The position numbers were made by a program, and so were the translations under genes. A stretch of 64,000 nucleotides of DNA from Phaeospirillum tilakii (lineage in GTDB: Bacteria > Pseudomonadota > Alphaproteobacteria > Rhodospirillales > Magnetospirillaceae), in NCBI RefSeq assembly GCF_042683125.1, contig NZ_JBHUIY010000014.1, forward strand, positions 1-64,000, given 5' to 3'. The notes under the pieces were generated by a model. It had not been told where the DNA came from. It did not search any database and worked only from the letters and a program-made list of their open reading frames with translations. Below are positions 34,141-42,212 of the stretch, one piece after another. Numbering within the stretch: position 1 is the stretch's first letter; each line of letters begins with the position of its first letter.

Positions 34141-36161
34141 CGGCCCGGCTCCTCTTCCGGCCGCAGCAGATCTAGCAGCCAGGCCAGGGCCTCGCGATAG
34201 GGGCCGGCCTGTCCGGTGACCAGGGCCGAGGTGCGCTCGGCCTGGATCGAGTCGAAGGCGTCGCGCGCGGCGCCCTGGTCGGCCGGCCCGGCGCGGAAGC
34301 GGGCGAACACCGCCTCGGCCGAATCGCCATCCTCGCCGGCGGCCAGGCCATGGCGGGCGAGCAGGGCGCGCAACGCCAGCGCCGAGGCCTCCTCGCCGGC
34401 CTTCAGCGCCTCGGGCCAGCGTCCGGCGGCGAGGAAGCGGTCGAACCGCTCCAACCCATCATAGGCGAGGTCGGCAAGATGCGCCACCGGAGCTTGCGGC
34501 GCGGCGCATTCGCCGCCGGCGCGGGGCGGGCCGGCGAACGGCGCGTCGGCGCCCCAGTCGAACAGCCAGTCGGGCCGCGGCGCCTCGGCCTCCAGCGGGG
34601 CGAGCAGGGCGGCGATGCCGTCGGGGCCGAGCCGTTCGGCCCAGGCGCGGACGCTTTCGCCCGGGTGGCGGCCTTCGGCCAGGGCCCGGCGCAGCAGGGT
34701 GACGGCGCGGTCGGCCTGACGGGCCGGCACCAGCGGGCCGGCGAGGGCGAAGCGGGCGCTGGCGGCCTCGCCGCCGAAATGGAGGCGGTAATAGGGCGCC
34801 GGCTTGCCGTCGATCAGCCGGGTCAGCCCGTGCAGGCCGATGTCGGCGAGGTGATGCAGCCCGCAGGAATTATGGCAGCCCGACACCGACAGCCGCACCG
34901 GGGCGCCGTCGTCGAGCCCGGCGGCGAGCCGGGCGGCGAGGCCGGGGGCGTTGGTGATGCCGATCCGGCAGGTGCTGGTGCCGGGGCAGCTGATCAGCCC
35001 GGCCTCGCGCCCGACGCTGGCCGGCCCCTTCAGCCCGATCGCCGCCAGGGCGTCGTCGAGCCCGTCGAGCGAATCGGCGCCGAGGCCGAGCAGCACCAGA
35101 TCCTGGCTCCGGGTCAGGCGGATCTCGCCCACCCCGCGCGCCAGCGCCAGCGCGTGCAGCCCGTCGAGCTGGTCGGCCGACAGCCGGCCGAACGGCACCG
35201 GCACGATCGCGGCGGTGCTGCCGTCATTGGCGGCGATCAGCCCCTCCGGGGCGAGCGGGCCCTCGGCCGGGGCGGGGCGGTGCCAGTCGAGCGGCGGCCA
35301 CGGCCGCTGGGCCAGACCGCGCAGGCTGGCCAGTTCGGTGGCGAAGGCGGCGCGGAAGGTGTCGGCGCCGATCCGGCGGATGGTCGCTTTCAGCCGGGCG
35401 CGGGCGCGGTCGGTGCGGTCGGACTGGGCGACATGGACCCGCAGCAGCGCCTCCAGCACCGCCGGCAGCTCCTCCTCGCGGGCGAAATCGAGCAGCTCGA
35501 TCGCCGCCGCCGGCTGGCTGCCCAGCCCGCCGCCGACGACGACGCGGAAGCCGTTCTCGCCGTCGCGCTCGGTCGCGATCAGGCCGAGATCATGCACCCG
35601 CGCCGCGCCGCAATCCTCGGCGCAGCCCGACACCGCCAGCTTGATCTTGCGCGGCATCGCCTGGACCAGCGGCCGGCGCAGCCACAGCCCGGCCAGACGT
35701 CGCGCCACCGCGCCGGCATCGACCCGCTGGCGCGGGCAGGCCCCGGCCAGGGCGCAGGCATTGACGTTGCGCACGGTGTTGCCGCCGGCCTCGCGCGAGG
35801 TCAGCCCGGCCGCGGCCAGCCGTTCCAGCGCCTCCGGGGTGCGGTCGAGCGGGATGTGATAGAGCTGGAGGTCCTGCCGGGTGGTGAGGTGGGCGATCTC
35901 CTGGGCGAGATCGCGGGTCAGCCCGGCCAGCGCCGGCAGCGCCGCCACCGGCAGCACCCCGCCCGGCAATTTGATCCGCAGCATCTGGCGCCCCGGCTGG
36001 CGCTGGCCATAGACGCCGTGGCGCAGCCGGAAGGCGGTCCAGCGGGTCTCGTCCCAGGCCCCGGCGCGATAACGCTCGAGGCCGGCGCGGTATTCGACGA
36101 CGTCGTCGGCGCGCACCAGCGGTTCGCCACGGTCGAAGCCGGAGGGAGAGATTTCGTTCAT
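34137..36161 (-). CDS. cysI: assimilatory sulfite (or nitrite) reductase, siroheme-[4Fe-4S], with C-terminal extension
   Basis: 674 residues, longer than the usual 550-590. The two pseudo-repeat halves are visible. The C-terminal half has the expected siroheme/[4Fe-4S] set C-x5-C in 'LISCPGTSTCRIG' (392, 398) and C-x3-C in 'VSGCHNSCGLHH' (429, 433). Unusually the N-terminal half carries the same spacing: C136/C142 in 'ACALAGACPRQ' and C180/C184 in 'VSGCAEDCGAA'. From about residue 555 a helical tail of about 120 residues follows ('LADLAYDGLERFDRFLAAG'), possibly HEPN-like. Six-electron reduction of sulfite to sulfide is most likely given cysH, cysD and cysNC in the same operon; nitrite cannot be excluded. 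No flavoprotein partner is nearby, so ferredoxin is the probable donor. Confidence 0.88.
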   Translation of the reverse strand: MNEISPSGFDRGEPLVRADDVVEYRAGLERYRAGAWDETRWTAFRLRHGVYGQRQPGRQMLRIKLPGGVLPVAALPALAGLTRDLAQEIAHLTTRQDLQLYHIPLDRTPEALERLAAAGLTSREAGGNTVRNVNACALAGACPRQRVDAGAVARRLAGLWLRRPLVQAMPRKIKLAVSGCAEDCGAARVHDLGLIATERDGENGFRVVVGGGLGSQPAAAIELLDFAREEELPAVLEALLRVHVAQSDRTDRARARLKATIRRIGADTFRAAFATELASLRGLAQRPWPPLDWHRPAPAEGPLAPEGLIAANDGSTAAIVPVPFGRLSADQLDGLHALALARGVGEIRLTRSQDLVLLGLGADSLDGLDDALAAIGLKGPASVGREAGLISCPGTSTCRIGITNAPGLAARLAAGLDDGAPVRLSVSGCHNSCGLHHLADIGLHGLTRLIDGKPAPYYRLHFGGEAASARFALAGPLVPARQADRAVTLLRRALAEGRHPGESVRAWAERLGPDGIAALLAPLEAEAPRPDWLFDWGADAPFAGPPRAGGECAAPQAPVAHLADLAYDGLERFDRFLAAGRWPEALKAGEEASALALRALLARHGLAAGEDGDSAEAVFARFRAGPADQGAARDAFDSIQAERTSALVTGQAGPYREALAWLLDLLRPEEEPGR

Positions 36162-36312
36162 CGCCTGGCCCTTTCCTGTCCGCCCCGGCGGTCCGGGGGG
36201 CTGTTCAGGACTGAGGCAATAGCCGGTCTCGCCCGCCTTCGTCAATCGGTTTGTGTATTATTGACCATAATAACACACAAAAATGTGTTGTTTTCCCGCC
36301 GGGGCGGGGGCG
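36162..36312 (-). promoter_or_regulatory. control region of the cysI-H-D-NC operon
   Basis: 151 bases, AT-rich near 36249-36292. Imperfect inverted repeat TTTGTGTATTAT (36250-36261) with ATAATAACACACAA (36267-36280), and a second one AACACA-N6-TGTGTT (36272-36289). On the minus strand TTGACG at about 36240, followed by TATTGC after about 18 bases, could be the promoter. The repeats look like an operator for a sulfur-responsive regulator, but the regulator is not known. Confidence 0.5.
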
Positions 36313-37368
36313 TCAGGCGGCCCCGGCGAACACCCGCGCCCGGCGCAGGGTGACCCCGACGGCGGCGCCCCGGGCGAGGCCGAGCAGGCCCTGCTGTTCG
36401 CGGCTCAGCTCGACCTCGAGCGGGATGTCGCCGGCGAGGCGCAGGTCGGCCCGCACCACCGGGCCGAGGATCGCCATCTGCTCGACCACCGCCTGGGGCA
36501 GGCCGGGCGAGGGCGGGCCGAGGGCGACGTCGTGGGGGCGGACGAAGGCGACCGCGCTGCCGTTGACCGGGCCGTCGCCGTTCAGCTCGGCGGCCAGCCG
36601 CACCCCGCCGACCTCGGCGATGCCGTCGCGCAGGTGGCAGGGCAGGGCGTTGACATTGCCAAGGAAGCGGTAGACGAACGGGCTGGCCGGGCTGTCATAG
36701 ATCGCCGCCGGGCTGCCGATCTGCTCGATCCGGCCCTGGTTCATCACCACCACCTCGTCGGCCACTTCCAGCGCCTCTTCCTGGTCGTGGGTGACGAACA
36801 CCCCGGTCAGGCCGAGTTCGTCATGCAGCCGCCGCAGCCAGCGGCGCAGTTCCTTGCGCACCTGGGCGTCGAGTGCGCCGAACGGCTCGTCGAGCAGCAG
36901 CAGGCGGGGTTCGACCGCCAGGGCGCGGGCCAGCGCCACCCGCTGGCGCTGACCGCCCGACAATTGGTTGGGATAGCGCCCGGCCAGCCCCGACAATTGC
37001 ACCAGCTCCAGCAGTTCGGCGACGCGGCGGGCGATCTCGGCCTTGGCCGGCTTGTCGCGGCCGCGCCGCACCGTCAGGCCGAAGGCGATGTTGTCGGCGA
37101 CGGTCATGTGACGGAACAGGGCGTAATGCTGGAACACGAAGCCGACCCCCCGGTCGCGCGCCGCCAGTTGGGTTGCCTCGGTGCCGTCGAGCCAGACGCT
37201 GCCGGAATCCGGCGCGTCGAGCCCGGCCAGGATCCGCAGCAGGGTGGTCTTGCCCGAGCCGGACGGGCCGAGCAGCGCCACCAGCTTGCCCGGCTCGACC
37301 CGCAGCGACACCGCATCGAGGGCGCGGAAGGCGCCAAAGCGTTTGGACAGGGAACGGACTTCGATCAT
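36313..37368 (-). CDS. cysA: sulfate/thiosulfate ABC importer ATP-binding protein
   Basis: 351 residues. Walker A 'LGPSGSGKTTLLRI', signature 'LSGGQRQRVALARAL', Walker B 'LLLLDEPFGALD' and switch His in 'FVTHDQEEAL'. A C-terminal TOBE-like regulatory domain follows from about 240. Powers sulfate uptake through CysT and CysW. Last gene of the cysP-T-W-A operon, 54 bases after cysW. CysA names are supported by its position beside cysT, cysW and cysP. Confidence 0.94.
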   Translation of the reverse strand: MIEVRSLSKRFGAFRALDAVSLRVEPGKLVALLGPSGSGKTTLLRILAGLDAPDSGSVWLDGTEATQLAARDRGVGFVFQHYALFRHMTVADNIAFGLTVRRGRDKPAKAEIARRVAELLELVQLSGLAGRYPNQLSGGQRQRVALARALAVEPRLLLLDEPFGALDAQVRKELRRWLRRLHDELGLTGVFVTHDQEEALEVADEVVVMNQGRIEQIGSPAAIYDSPASPFVYRFLGNVNALPCHLRDGIAEVGGVRLAAELNGDGPVNGSAVAFVRPHDVALGPPSPGLPQAVVEQMAILGPVVRADLRLAGDIPLEVELSREQQGLLGLARGAAVGVTLRRARVFAGAA

Positions 37369-37422
37369 CGGGGCCTCGGACGTGCGGGGGGGAGAGAGGG
37401 GGGGGCGGGAAGGGGCGCGGGC

Positions 37423-38256
37423 TCAGGACCGGCGCAGGGCGGCGATCTCGTCGCGCAGGCGCCATTCCAGCCCCGCCTTGACCACCAGGGTCAGCACCGC
37501 CAGCAGCGCCAGCAGCGAGGCGACGGCAAAGGCGCCGACGAAATCATATTCGTTGTAGAGGATCTCGACATGCAGCGGCATGGTGTTGGTCAGGCCGCGA
37601 ATGTGGCCGGACACCACCGACACCGCGCCGAACTCGCCCATCGCCCGGGCGTTGCACAGCAGCACCCCGTGCAGCAGGCCCCATTTGACGTTGGGCAGGG
37701 TGACCGACCAGAAGGTCCTGAGGCCGCCGGCGCCCAGCACCAGCGCCGCCTCCTCCTCCTCGCGGCCCTGTTCCTCCATCAGCGGGATCAGTTCGCGGGC
37801 GACGAAGGGGAAGGTGACGAACATCGTCGCCAGCACGATCCCCGGCACCGCGAACAGGATCCGCACCCCGTGGTCGCGCAGCGCCTCGCCGAACCAGCCC
37901 TGGAGGCCGAACAGCAGCACGAACACCAGACCGGAAATCACCGGCGAGACCGAAAAGGGCAGGTCGATCAGGCTGATCAGCAGGCTCTTGCCGCGAAAGT
38001 CGAACTTGGCGATCGCCCAGGCGGCGACCAGCCCGAACGCCAGATTGACCGGCACCGCCACCGCCGCCACCAGCAGGGTCAGCCGGATCGCCGCCCAGGC
38101 GTCGGGCTGGGTCAGCGCGGCGAGATAGGCCCCGGCCCCCTTGGCGAAGGCCTGGGTCAGCACCGCCGCCAGCGGCAGCACCAGGAACAAGGCGAGGAAG
38201 CCGAGGGCAAGGGCGATCAGCAGCGGCGGGCCGAGGCGGAAACGACGACGGGCCAT
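37423..38256 (-). CDS. cysW: sulfate ABC importer permease CysW
   Basis: 277 residues with six transmembrane helices. The permease-ATPase contact loop is 'EEEAALVLGAGGLRTFWSV', and 'ARAMGEFGAVSVVSGH' is the typical CysW stretch. Forms the sulfate channel with CysT in the inner membrane. The ATG at 38256 shares its first base with the end of the cysT stop codon; a GTG one codon earlier is an alternative start. Confidence 0.94.
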   Translation of the reverse strand: MARRRFRLGPPLLIALALGFLALFLVLPLAAVLTQAFAKGAGAYLAALTQPDAWAAIRLTLLVAAVAVPVNLAFGLVAAWAIAKFDFRGKSLLISLIDLPFSVSPVISGLVFVLLFGLQGWFGEALRDHGVRILFAVPGIVLATMFVTFPFVARELIPLMEEQGREEEEAALVLGAGGLRTFWSVTLPNVKWGLLHGVLLCNARAMGEFGAVSVVSGHIRGLTNTMPLHVEILYNEYDFVGAFAVASLLALLAVLTLVVKAGLEWRLRDEIAALRRS

Positions 38257-39110
38257 CACGCGGCGCTCCCCGCCATCCGGTCGCGGTTCCAGCGTTGCAG
38301 GCCGTTGATCAGCAGCAGCAGCAGGAACGAGGCCACCAGCATGATCGCGGCGATCGCGGTGGCGCCGACATAATCATATTGTTCGAGCCGGACCACGATC
38401 AGCAGCGGCACGATCTCGGACAAACCGGGGAAATTGCCGGCGATGAAGATCACCGAGCCGTATTCGCCGACGGCGCGGGCGAAGGCCAGGGCGAAGCCGG
38501 TCAGCAGCGGCGGCGCCAGCGTCGGCAGCAGGACGCGGCGGAAGGTCTGCCAGCGGCTGGCGCCGAGCGAGGCGGCCGCCTCCTCGACCTCGCGGTCGAT
38601 GTCCTCCAGCACCGGCTGCACCGTGCGCACCACGAACGGCAGGCCGACGAACACCATCGCCACGATCGCCCCGAGCGGGGTGAAGGCGACCTTGAGCCCG
38701 AGCGGCTCGATCAGCCGGCCGAGCCAGCCGGTCGGGGCGTACAGCGCGGCCAGGGCGATGCCGGCGACGGCGGTGGGCAGGGCGAAGGGCAGATCGACCA
38801 GGGCATCGACCACCCGCCGTCCGGGGAAGGAATAGCGCACCAGCACCCAGGCCACCAGCAGGCCGGCGCCGGCATTGATCAGGGCGGCGACCAGGGCGCC
38901 GCCGAAGCTGAGCAGGAAGGCGGCCTCGACCCGGTCATCGGCCAGGATCGCCCCCCATTGCTGCCAGGACAGGCCCGAGGCCAGCATGAACAGGCTGGCC
39001 AGGGGAATCAGCACCAGGATCGACAGCCAGCCCAGCGTCAGGCCCAGCGTCAGGCCGAAGCCGGGGATCACCCGCCACGGCCGGCCCGCGCCACCTCTAT
39101 TTCTTGGCAT
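38256..39110 (-). CDS. cysT: sulfate ABC importer permease CysT
   Basis: 284 residues with six transmembrane helices. Coupling loop 'EEAAASLGASRWQTFRRV' and 'ARAVGEYGSVIFIAGN', characteristic of CysT/CysU. Start chosen at 39110 (MPRNRGG...), which overlaps the cysP gene by 14 bases; a start ten codons earlier is possible but lies deeper inside cysP. Partner of CysW in sulfate/thiosulfate import. Confidence 0.94.
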   Translation of the reverse strand: MPRNRGGAGRPWRVIPGFGLTLGLTLGWLSILVLIPLASLFMLASGLSWQQWGAILADDRVEAAFLLSFGGALVAALINAGAGLLVAWVLVRYSFPGRRVVDALVDLPFALPTAVAGIALAALYAPTGWLGRLIEPLGLKVAFTPLGAIVAMVFVGLPFVVRTVQPVLEDIDREVEEAAASLGASRWQTFRRVLLPTLAPPLLTGFALAFARAVGEYGSVIFIAGNFPGLSEIVPLLIVVRLEQYDYVGATAIAAIMLVASFLLLLLINGLQRWNRDRMAGSAA

Positions 39111-40143
39111 TGACGATGATCCGGTCGAACAGGGCGCCATCGGCGAAGTGGGTGGCCTGCGCCTTGGTCCAGCCGCCGAACACGTCGTCGATGGTGAACA
39201 GCCGCACCGGCGGGAATTCGGCCTGATGGCGCCGGGCCACGTCGGGATCGCGCGGGCGGTAATGGTTGCGGGCGATGATCTCCTGGCCTTCCGGGCTGTA
39301 GAGGAAGGCGAGATAGGATTCGGCCAGGGCGCGGGTGCCGTGGCGATCGACCACCTTGTCGACCACCGCCACCGGCGGCTCGGCCAGGATCGACAGCGGC
39401 GGGGCGACGATCTCGAACTGGCCGGGCACCTCGGCCAGGGCCAGGATCGCCTCGTTCTCCCAGGCGATCAGCACGTCGCCGATGCCGCGCTGGGTGAAGG
39501 TGGTGGTGGCGCCGCGCGCGCCGGTGTCGAGCACCGGGACGTTGTGGAACAACTGGGTCAGGAACGCCTCGGCCTTGGCCGGATCGTTGCCCGAGCGATT
39601 CAGTTCGTAGCCCCAGGCGGCAAGGTAGTTCCAGCGCGCCCCGCCCGAGGTCTTGGGGTTGGGGGTGATCACCTGCACCCCGGGACGGACCAGATCGTCC
39701 CAGTCCTTGATGTGCTTGGGGTTGCCCTTGCGCACCAGGAACACGATGGTCGAGGTGTAGGGCGCGCTGTTGGCGGCCAGTCGGGTCTGCCAGTTGGGCT
39801 CGATCTGGCCGCGCTGGGCGATGGCGTCGATGTCGTAGGCCAGCGCCAGGGTGACCACGTCGGCCTCCAGCCCGTCGATCACCGCGCGGGCCTGCTTGCC
39901 CGAGCCGCCATGCGACTGGTTGATCCTGAGGTCCTCGCCGGTCCGCGCCTTCCACTGCTTGACGAAGGCGGCGTTGACGTCCTGGTACAGCTCGCGGGTC
40001 GGGTCGTAGGAGACGTTGAGCAGGGCACGGCTGTCGGCGGCATGGGCGCCGGGGATCGCCAGCGCCAGCGCCAGGGCGATGCCGACGGCCGAGGCCGCGG
40101 TCAGGATCAGTTTGGCGAGGTCGCCACCGTCGTCTCGGATCAT
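39097..40143 (-). CDS. cysP: sulfate-binding periplasmic protein
   Basis: 348 residues. An N-terminal signal with a long hydrophobic stretch ends 'GAHAADS'. The mature protein has 'LNVSYDPTRELYQDVNAAF', 'INQSHGGSGKQARAV' and 'TSGGARWNYLAAWGY', which are the sulfate/thiosulfate-binding family signatures (Sbp/CysP). Captures sulfate in the periplasm for CysTWA. First gene of the operon; a clear promoter and an upstream palindrome lie before it. Sulfate versus thiosulfate preference is not resolved by sequence. Confidence 0.95.
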   Translation of the reverse strand: MIRDDGGDLAKLILTAASAVGIALALALAIPGAHAADSRALLNVSYDPTRELYQDVNAAFVKQWKARTGEDLRINQSHGGSGKQARAVIDGLEADVVTLALAYDIDAIAQRGQIEPNWQTRLAANSAPYTSTIVFLVRKGNPKHIKDWDDLVRPGVQVITPNPKTSGGARWNYLAAWGYELNRSGNDPAKAEAFLTQLFHNVPVLDTGARGATTTFTQRGIGDVLIAWENEAILALAEVPGQFEIVAPPLSILAEPPVAVVDKVVDRHGTRALAESYLAFLYSPEGQEIIARNHYRPRDPDVARRHQAEFPPVRLFTIDDVFGGWTKAQATHFADGALFDRIIVNAKK

Positions 40144-40185
40144 CGCTGCGTTCCCTTCGGTCGCCCGGTTTTGAAGTTCATAAAC

Positions 40186-40214
40186 CGTATAGATAGGTGT
40201 GTTTTTGCTGTCAA
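40186..40214 (-). promoter_or_regulatory. sigma-70-like promoter of cysP
   Basis: On the minus strand TTGACA (40214-40209), 17-base spacer, TATACG (40191-40186). The spacer and -10 contain ACCTATCTATACGGT, itself an imperfect palindrome, which could be an operator overlapping the promoter. It lies about 45 bases upstream of the cysP start. Confidence 0.7.
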
Positions 40215-40249
40215 GCCGAGTTTAACAGCGCCGGTTTTCATAATCTACA

Positions 40250-40263
40250 AAATCTATAGATTT
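40250..40263. promoter_or_regulatory. perfect palindrome between cysP and the 75-residue gene
   Basis: AAATCTATAGATTT, 14 bases, identical on both strands. It lies between the two divergent promoters, 4 bases before the rightward TTGACG. Its core TATAGAT recurs in the cysP promoter spacer. Likely a binding site of a dimeric regulator controlling both genes. Confidence 0.6.
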
Positions 40264-40266
40264 ATC

Positions 40267-40295
40267 TTGACGCGGCGGGGCTCCGCCCCTATCGT
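40267..40295 (+). promoter_or_regulatory. sigma-70-like promoter of the 75-residue gene
   Basis: TTGACG (40267-40272), 17-base spacer, TATCGT (40290-40295), about 35 bases before the first ATG of the small gene. The spacer contains GGGGC-tcc-GCCCC. Confidence 0.55.
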
Positions 40296-40330
40296 GACCG
40301 TCACGCCCGCAGGATGCGGAGCCCGCTCCG

Positions 40331-40558
40331 ATGGAGGCCGTGATGACGCGCGCGACGCTTGCCCCCGTTTCCTCGCCCCCGGCCCGGCCGTGGGATCCCT
40401 GGCGCAATGGCGAGCCGGCGCTGGCCGACCTGATGGCCGATCCGATCATCCACCTGTTGATGCGGCGCGACGGCCTGACCCCGGCCTCGGTGTGGCCGCT
40501 GCTGGCCGAGGCCGGCGCCGCCCTCGGCCACGCCCCTTGTCGGCTGAGCGCCGCCTGA
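40331..40558 (+). CDS. small protein of unknown function divergent from cysP
   Basis: 75 residues, or 71 if the ATG at 40343 is used. The N-terminal third is proline-rich and ends 'WDPWRNGEPALADL'. The rest is predicted helical with 'DPIIHLLMRRDGLTP' and 'VWPLLAEAG'. One cysteine near the end; no signal peptide or membrane helix. A promoter-like sequence and the shared palindrome upstream, together with normal codon use, argue it is real. Divergence from the sulfate transporter suggests a role tied to sulfur supply; that is inference. I do not recognise a named family, though its ordered tryptophan/proline pattern looks conserved. Confidence 0.7.
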   Translation: MEAVMTRATLAPVSSPPARPWDPWRNGEPALADLMADPIIHLLMRRDGLTPASVWPLLAEAGAALGHAPCRLSAA

Positions 40559-40663
40559 CCGGCCACTCCGCTGCCCGGTTTTTGTTCTTTCGTCCGTCGT
40601 GCCGCTTTTCGTCGCATCCCGTCGGCGCTATGCTCCCCTGTCCGTCCGGCGACAGGAGGAATC

Positions 40664-40897
40664 ATGCCGATTTTTTCGTTTCGATGCAGCAAATGCGGTG
40701 AGGAATTCGAGGCCTTGTTGCGCGGTGGCGAGAGTGCGGCCTGTCCGGCCTGCGCTTCGGTTGAGGTCGAGCGTCAGGTCTCGTCTCCGGCGATCGGCGG
40801 CCGGGTCAAGGCGGCGATCGGCCGCGCCCGCCAGCAGGCCGCCAAGGAAGGCCATTTCAGCAATTACAGCGCGTCCGAGCTGAAGGGCAAACTGTAG
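40664..40897 (+). CDS. FmdB-type zinc-ribbon regulatory protein
   Basis: 77 residues. N-terminal zinc ribbon with C-x2-C in 'FRCSKCGEEFE' and C-x2-C in 'AACPACASVE', the FmdB/CxxC_CxxC_SSSS family. The C-terminal half is basic and polar ('GRARQQAAKEGHFSNY'). A CAGGAGGAATC ribosome site precedes the ATG. Family members are small putative regulators, often near formamidase or amidase genes, but no such gene is here. Nucleic-acid binding is possible. Confidence 0.88.
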   Translation: MPIFSFRCSKCGEEFEALLRGGESAACPACASVEVERQVSSPAIGGRVKAAIGRARQQAAKEGHFSNYSASELKGKL

Positions 40898-40994
40898 CCG
40901 GCGGCCCGCCCGCCGCCGGCGGCGGCGGGCCAATCCTTTCGGCAGGGCCGGCGCGCGCTTCCGCCTCGGGACAAAGCCCGATATAGTTCCGACG

Positions 40995-41510
40995 ATGAGC
41001 CGTTCGTCCCGCCTTTCCATCGCCGCCGCCCCGGCCCTGGTCGTCCTGGCCGGCTGCGTCGCCGCTCTCGCCATCGCCTTCACCGCCCAGTACGGCGCCG
41101 GGGCGCGTCCCTGCGTGCTGTGCCTGACCGAGCGGGTGCCCTATGCCCTGGCGGTGCCGCTGCTGGCGCTGGCCTGCTGGCCGGTGCTGACGGTGGGGCT
41201 GCGCCGCCGTCTGGCCGGGCTGGCGGCGCTGGTGCTGGCGGTCAACGCCGCGATCGCCGCCTATCATGTCGGGGTCGAACAGAACTGGTGGCATTCGGCG
41301 GTGTGCGGCTCGACCCCGCCCGGTCTGGCCGAGATGGATCCCGCCACCCTCGATCTGGCGGCGGCGATGAGCCGGCCGGTCGATATGCCGCCGTGCGACC
41401 AGCCGTCCTGGTCCTATCACGGCATCACCTTCGCCGCGCTCAACGTCGCCTATTCCGCCCTGCTGGCGCTGCTGCTGGTCCGGGCCCTGGCGCCGCGCCG
41501 CCGCCGCTGA
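40995..41510 (+). CDS. dsbB: disulfide bond formation protein DsbB family
   Basis: 171 residues with four transmembrane helices. The quinone-facing pair is 'ARPCVLCLTERVPYALA' (C-x2-C at about 37-40) and the second periplasmic pair lies in 'SAVCGSTPP' and 'MPPCDQPS'. DsbB reoxidises DsbA and passes electrons to quinone, supporting disulfide formation in periplasmic proteins and cytochrome c maturation. No dsbA gene adjacent. Converges on the nitroreductase gene with 13 bases between stops. Confidence 0.9.
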   Translation: MSRSSRLSIAAAPALVVLAGCVAALAIAFTAQYGAGARPCVLCLTERVPYALAVPLLALACWPVLTVGLRRRLAGLAALVLAVNAAIAAYHVGVEQNWWHSAVCGSTPPGLAEMDPATLDLAAAMSRPVDMPPCDQPSWSYHGITFAALNVAYSALLALLLVRALAPRRRR

Positions 41511-41523
41511 TCCCCCCGCCGGT

Positions 41524-42114
41524 TCAGAGCAGGGTGCAGGCCTCGGCAAAGGCGAGGCGCGGCGCGCGCGGCCGCACGAAGGCCGGATCGGGATAGCCGA
41601 TGTTGATCAGCAGGTTGCTGCGCAGGCTGGTGCCGGCGAAGAAGTCGGCATCGACCCGGGCGGCGTCGAACCCGCTCATCGGTCCGCAGGCCAGCCCGAC
41701 CGCGCGCAGCGCCAGGATCAGGTAGCCGGCCTGGAGGGTGCCGCTGCGGAAGGCGGTTTCCTCGGCCAGCGCCGGCTTGTCCTGATACCAGGCGCGGGCA
41801 TCGACGAACGGGTACAGCGTCGGCAGCCGTTCGAAGAAGGCGAGGTCGTGGGCGGCGATCGCGGTGACCGGGGCCGAGCGGGTCTTGTCGAGATTGCTGG
41901 GCGCCAGCGCCGGCAGCAGCCGCGCCTTGGCCTCGGCGGTGCGCAGGAACAGCACCCGCAGCGGCTGGCCGTTGGCGGCGGTCGGCCCCATCCGGGCCAG
42001 GTCCCACGCCCGTTCCAGCGTCTCGTCCGCCACCGGCCGGTCGAGGAAACGCTGGGGGGTATGGGCGGCGTGAAACAGCAGATCCTGTCCGGCCTGATCG
42101 AGCCCCTCGGTCAT
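41524..42114 (-). CDS. RutE/HadB-type nitroreductase (malonic semialdehyde reductase family)
   Basis: 196 residues of the FMN nitroreductase fold. Marks are 'LARMGPTAANGQPLRVLFLR' (FMN-binding), 'AWYQDKPALAEETAFR' and 'ACGPMSGFDAARVD'. The family includes RutE, which reduces malonic semialdehyde in pyrimidine degradation. No other rut genes are in the window, so it may be a general NAD(P)H:FMN-dependent reductase. Stands alone between dsbB and the deacetylase gene. Confidence 0.85.
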   Translation of the reverse strand: MTEGLDQAGQDLLFHAAHTPQRFLDRPVADETLERAWDLARMGPTAANGQPLRVLFLRTAEAKARLLPALAPSNLDKTRSAPVTAIAAHDLAFFERLPTLYPFVDARAWYQDKPALAEETAFRSGTLQAGYLILALRAVGLACGPMSGFDAARVDADFFAGTSLRSNLLINIGYPDPAFVRPRAPRLAFAEACTLL

Positions 42115-42212
42115 CCTGCCCCTCCTTCACCCGCTTTGTTCTTGTACTCGGCCGCCCCGATGCGGCAAACATCCCACTATAAGGGGGCCGGGGCCGGGGA
42201 GACCAGGGGAGG

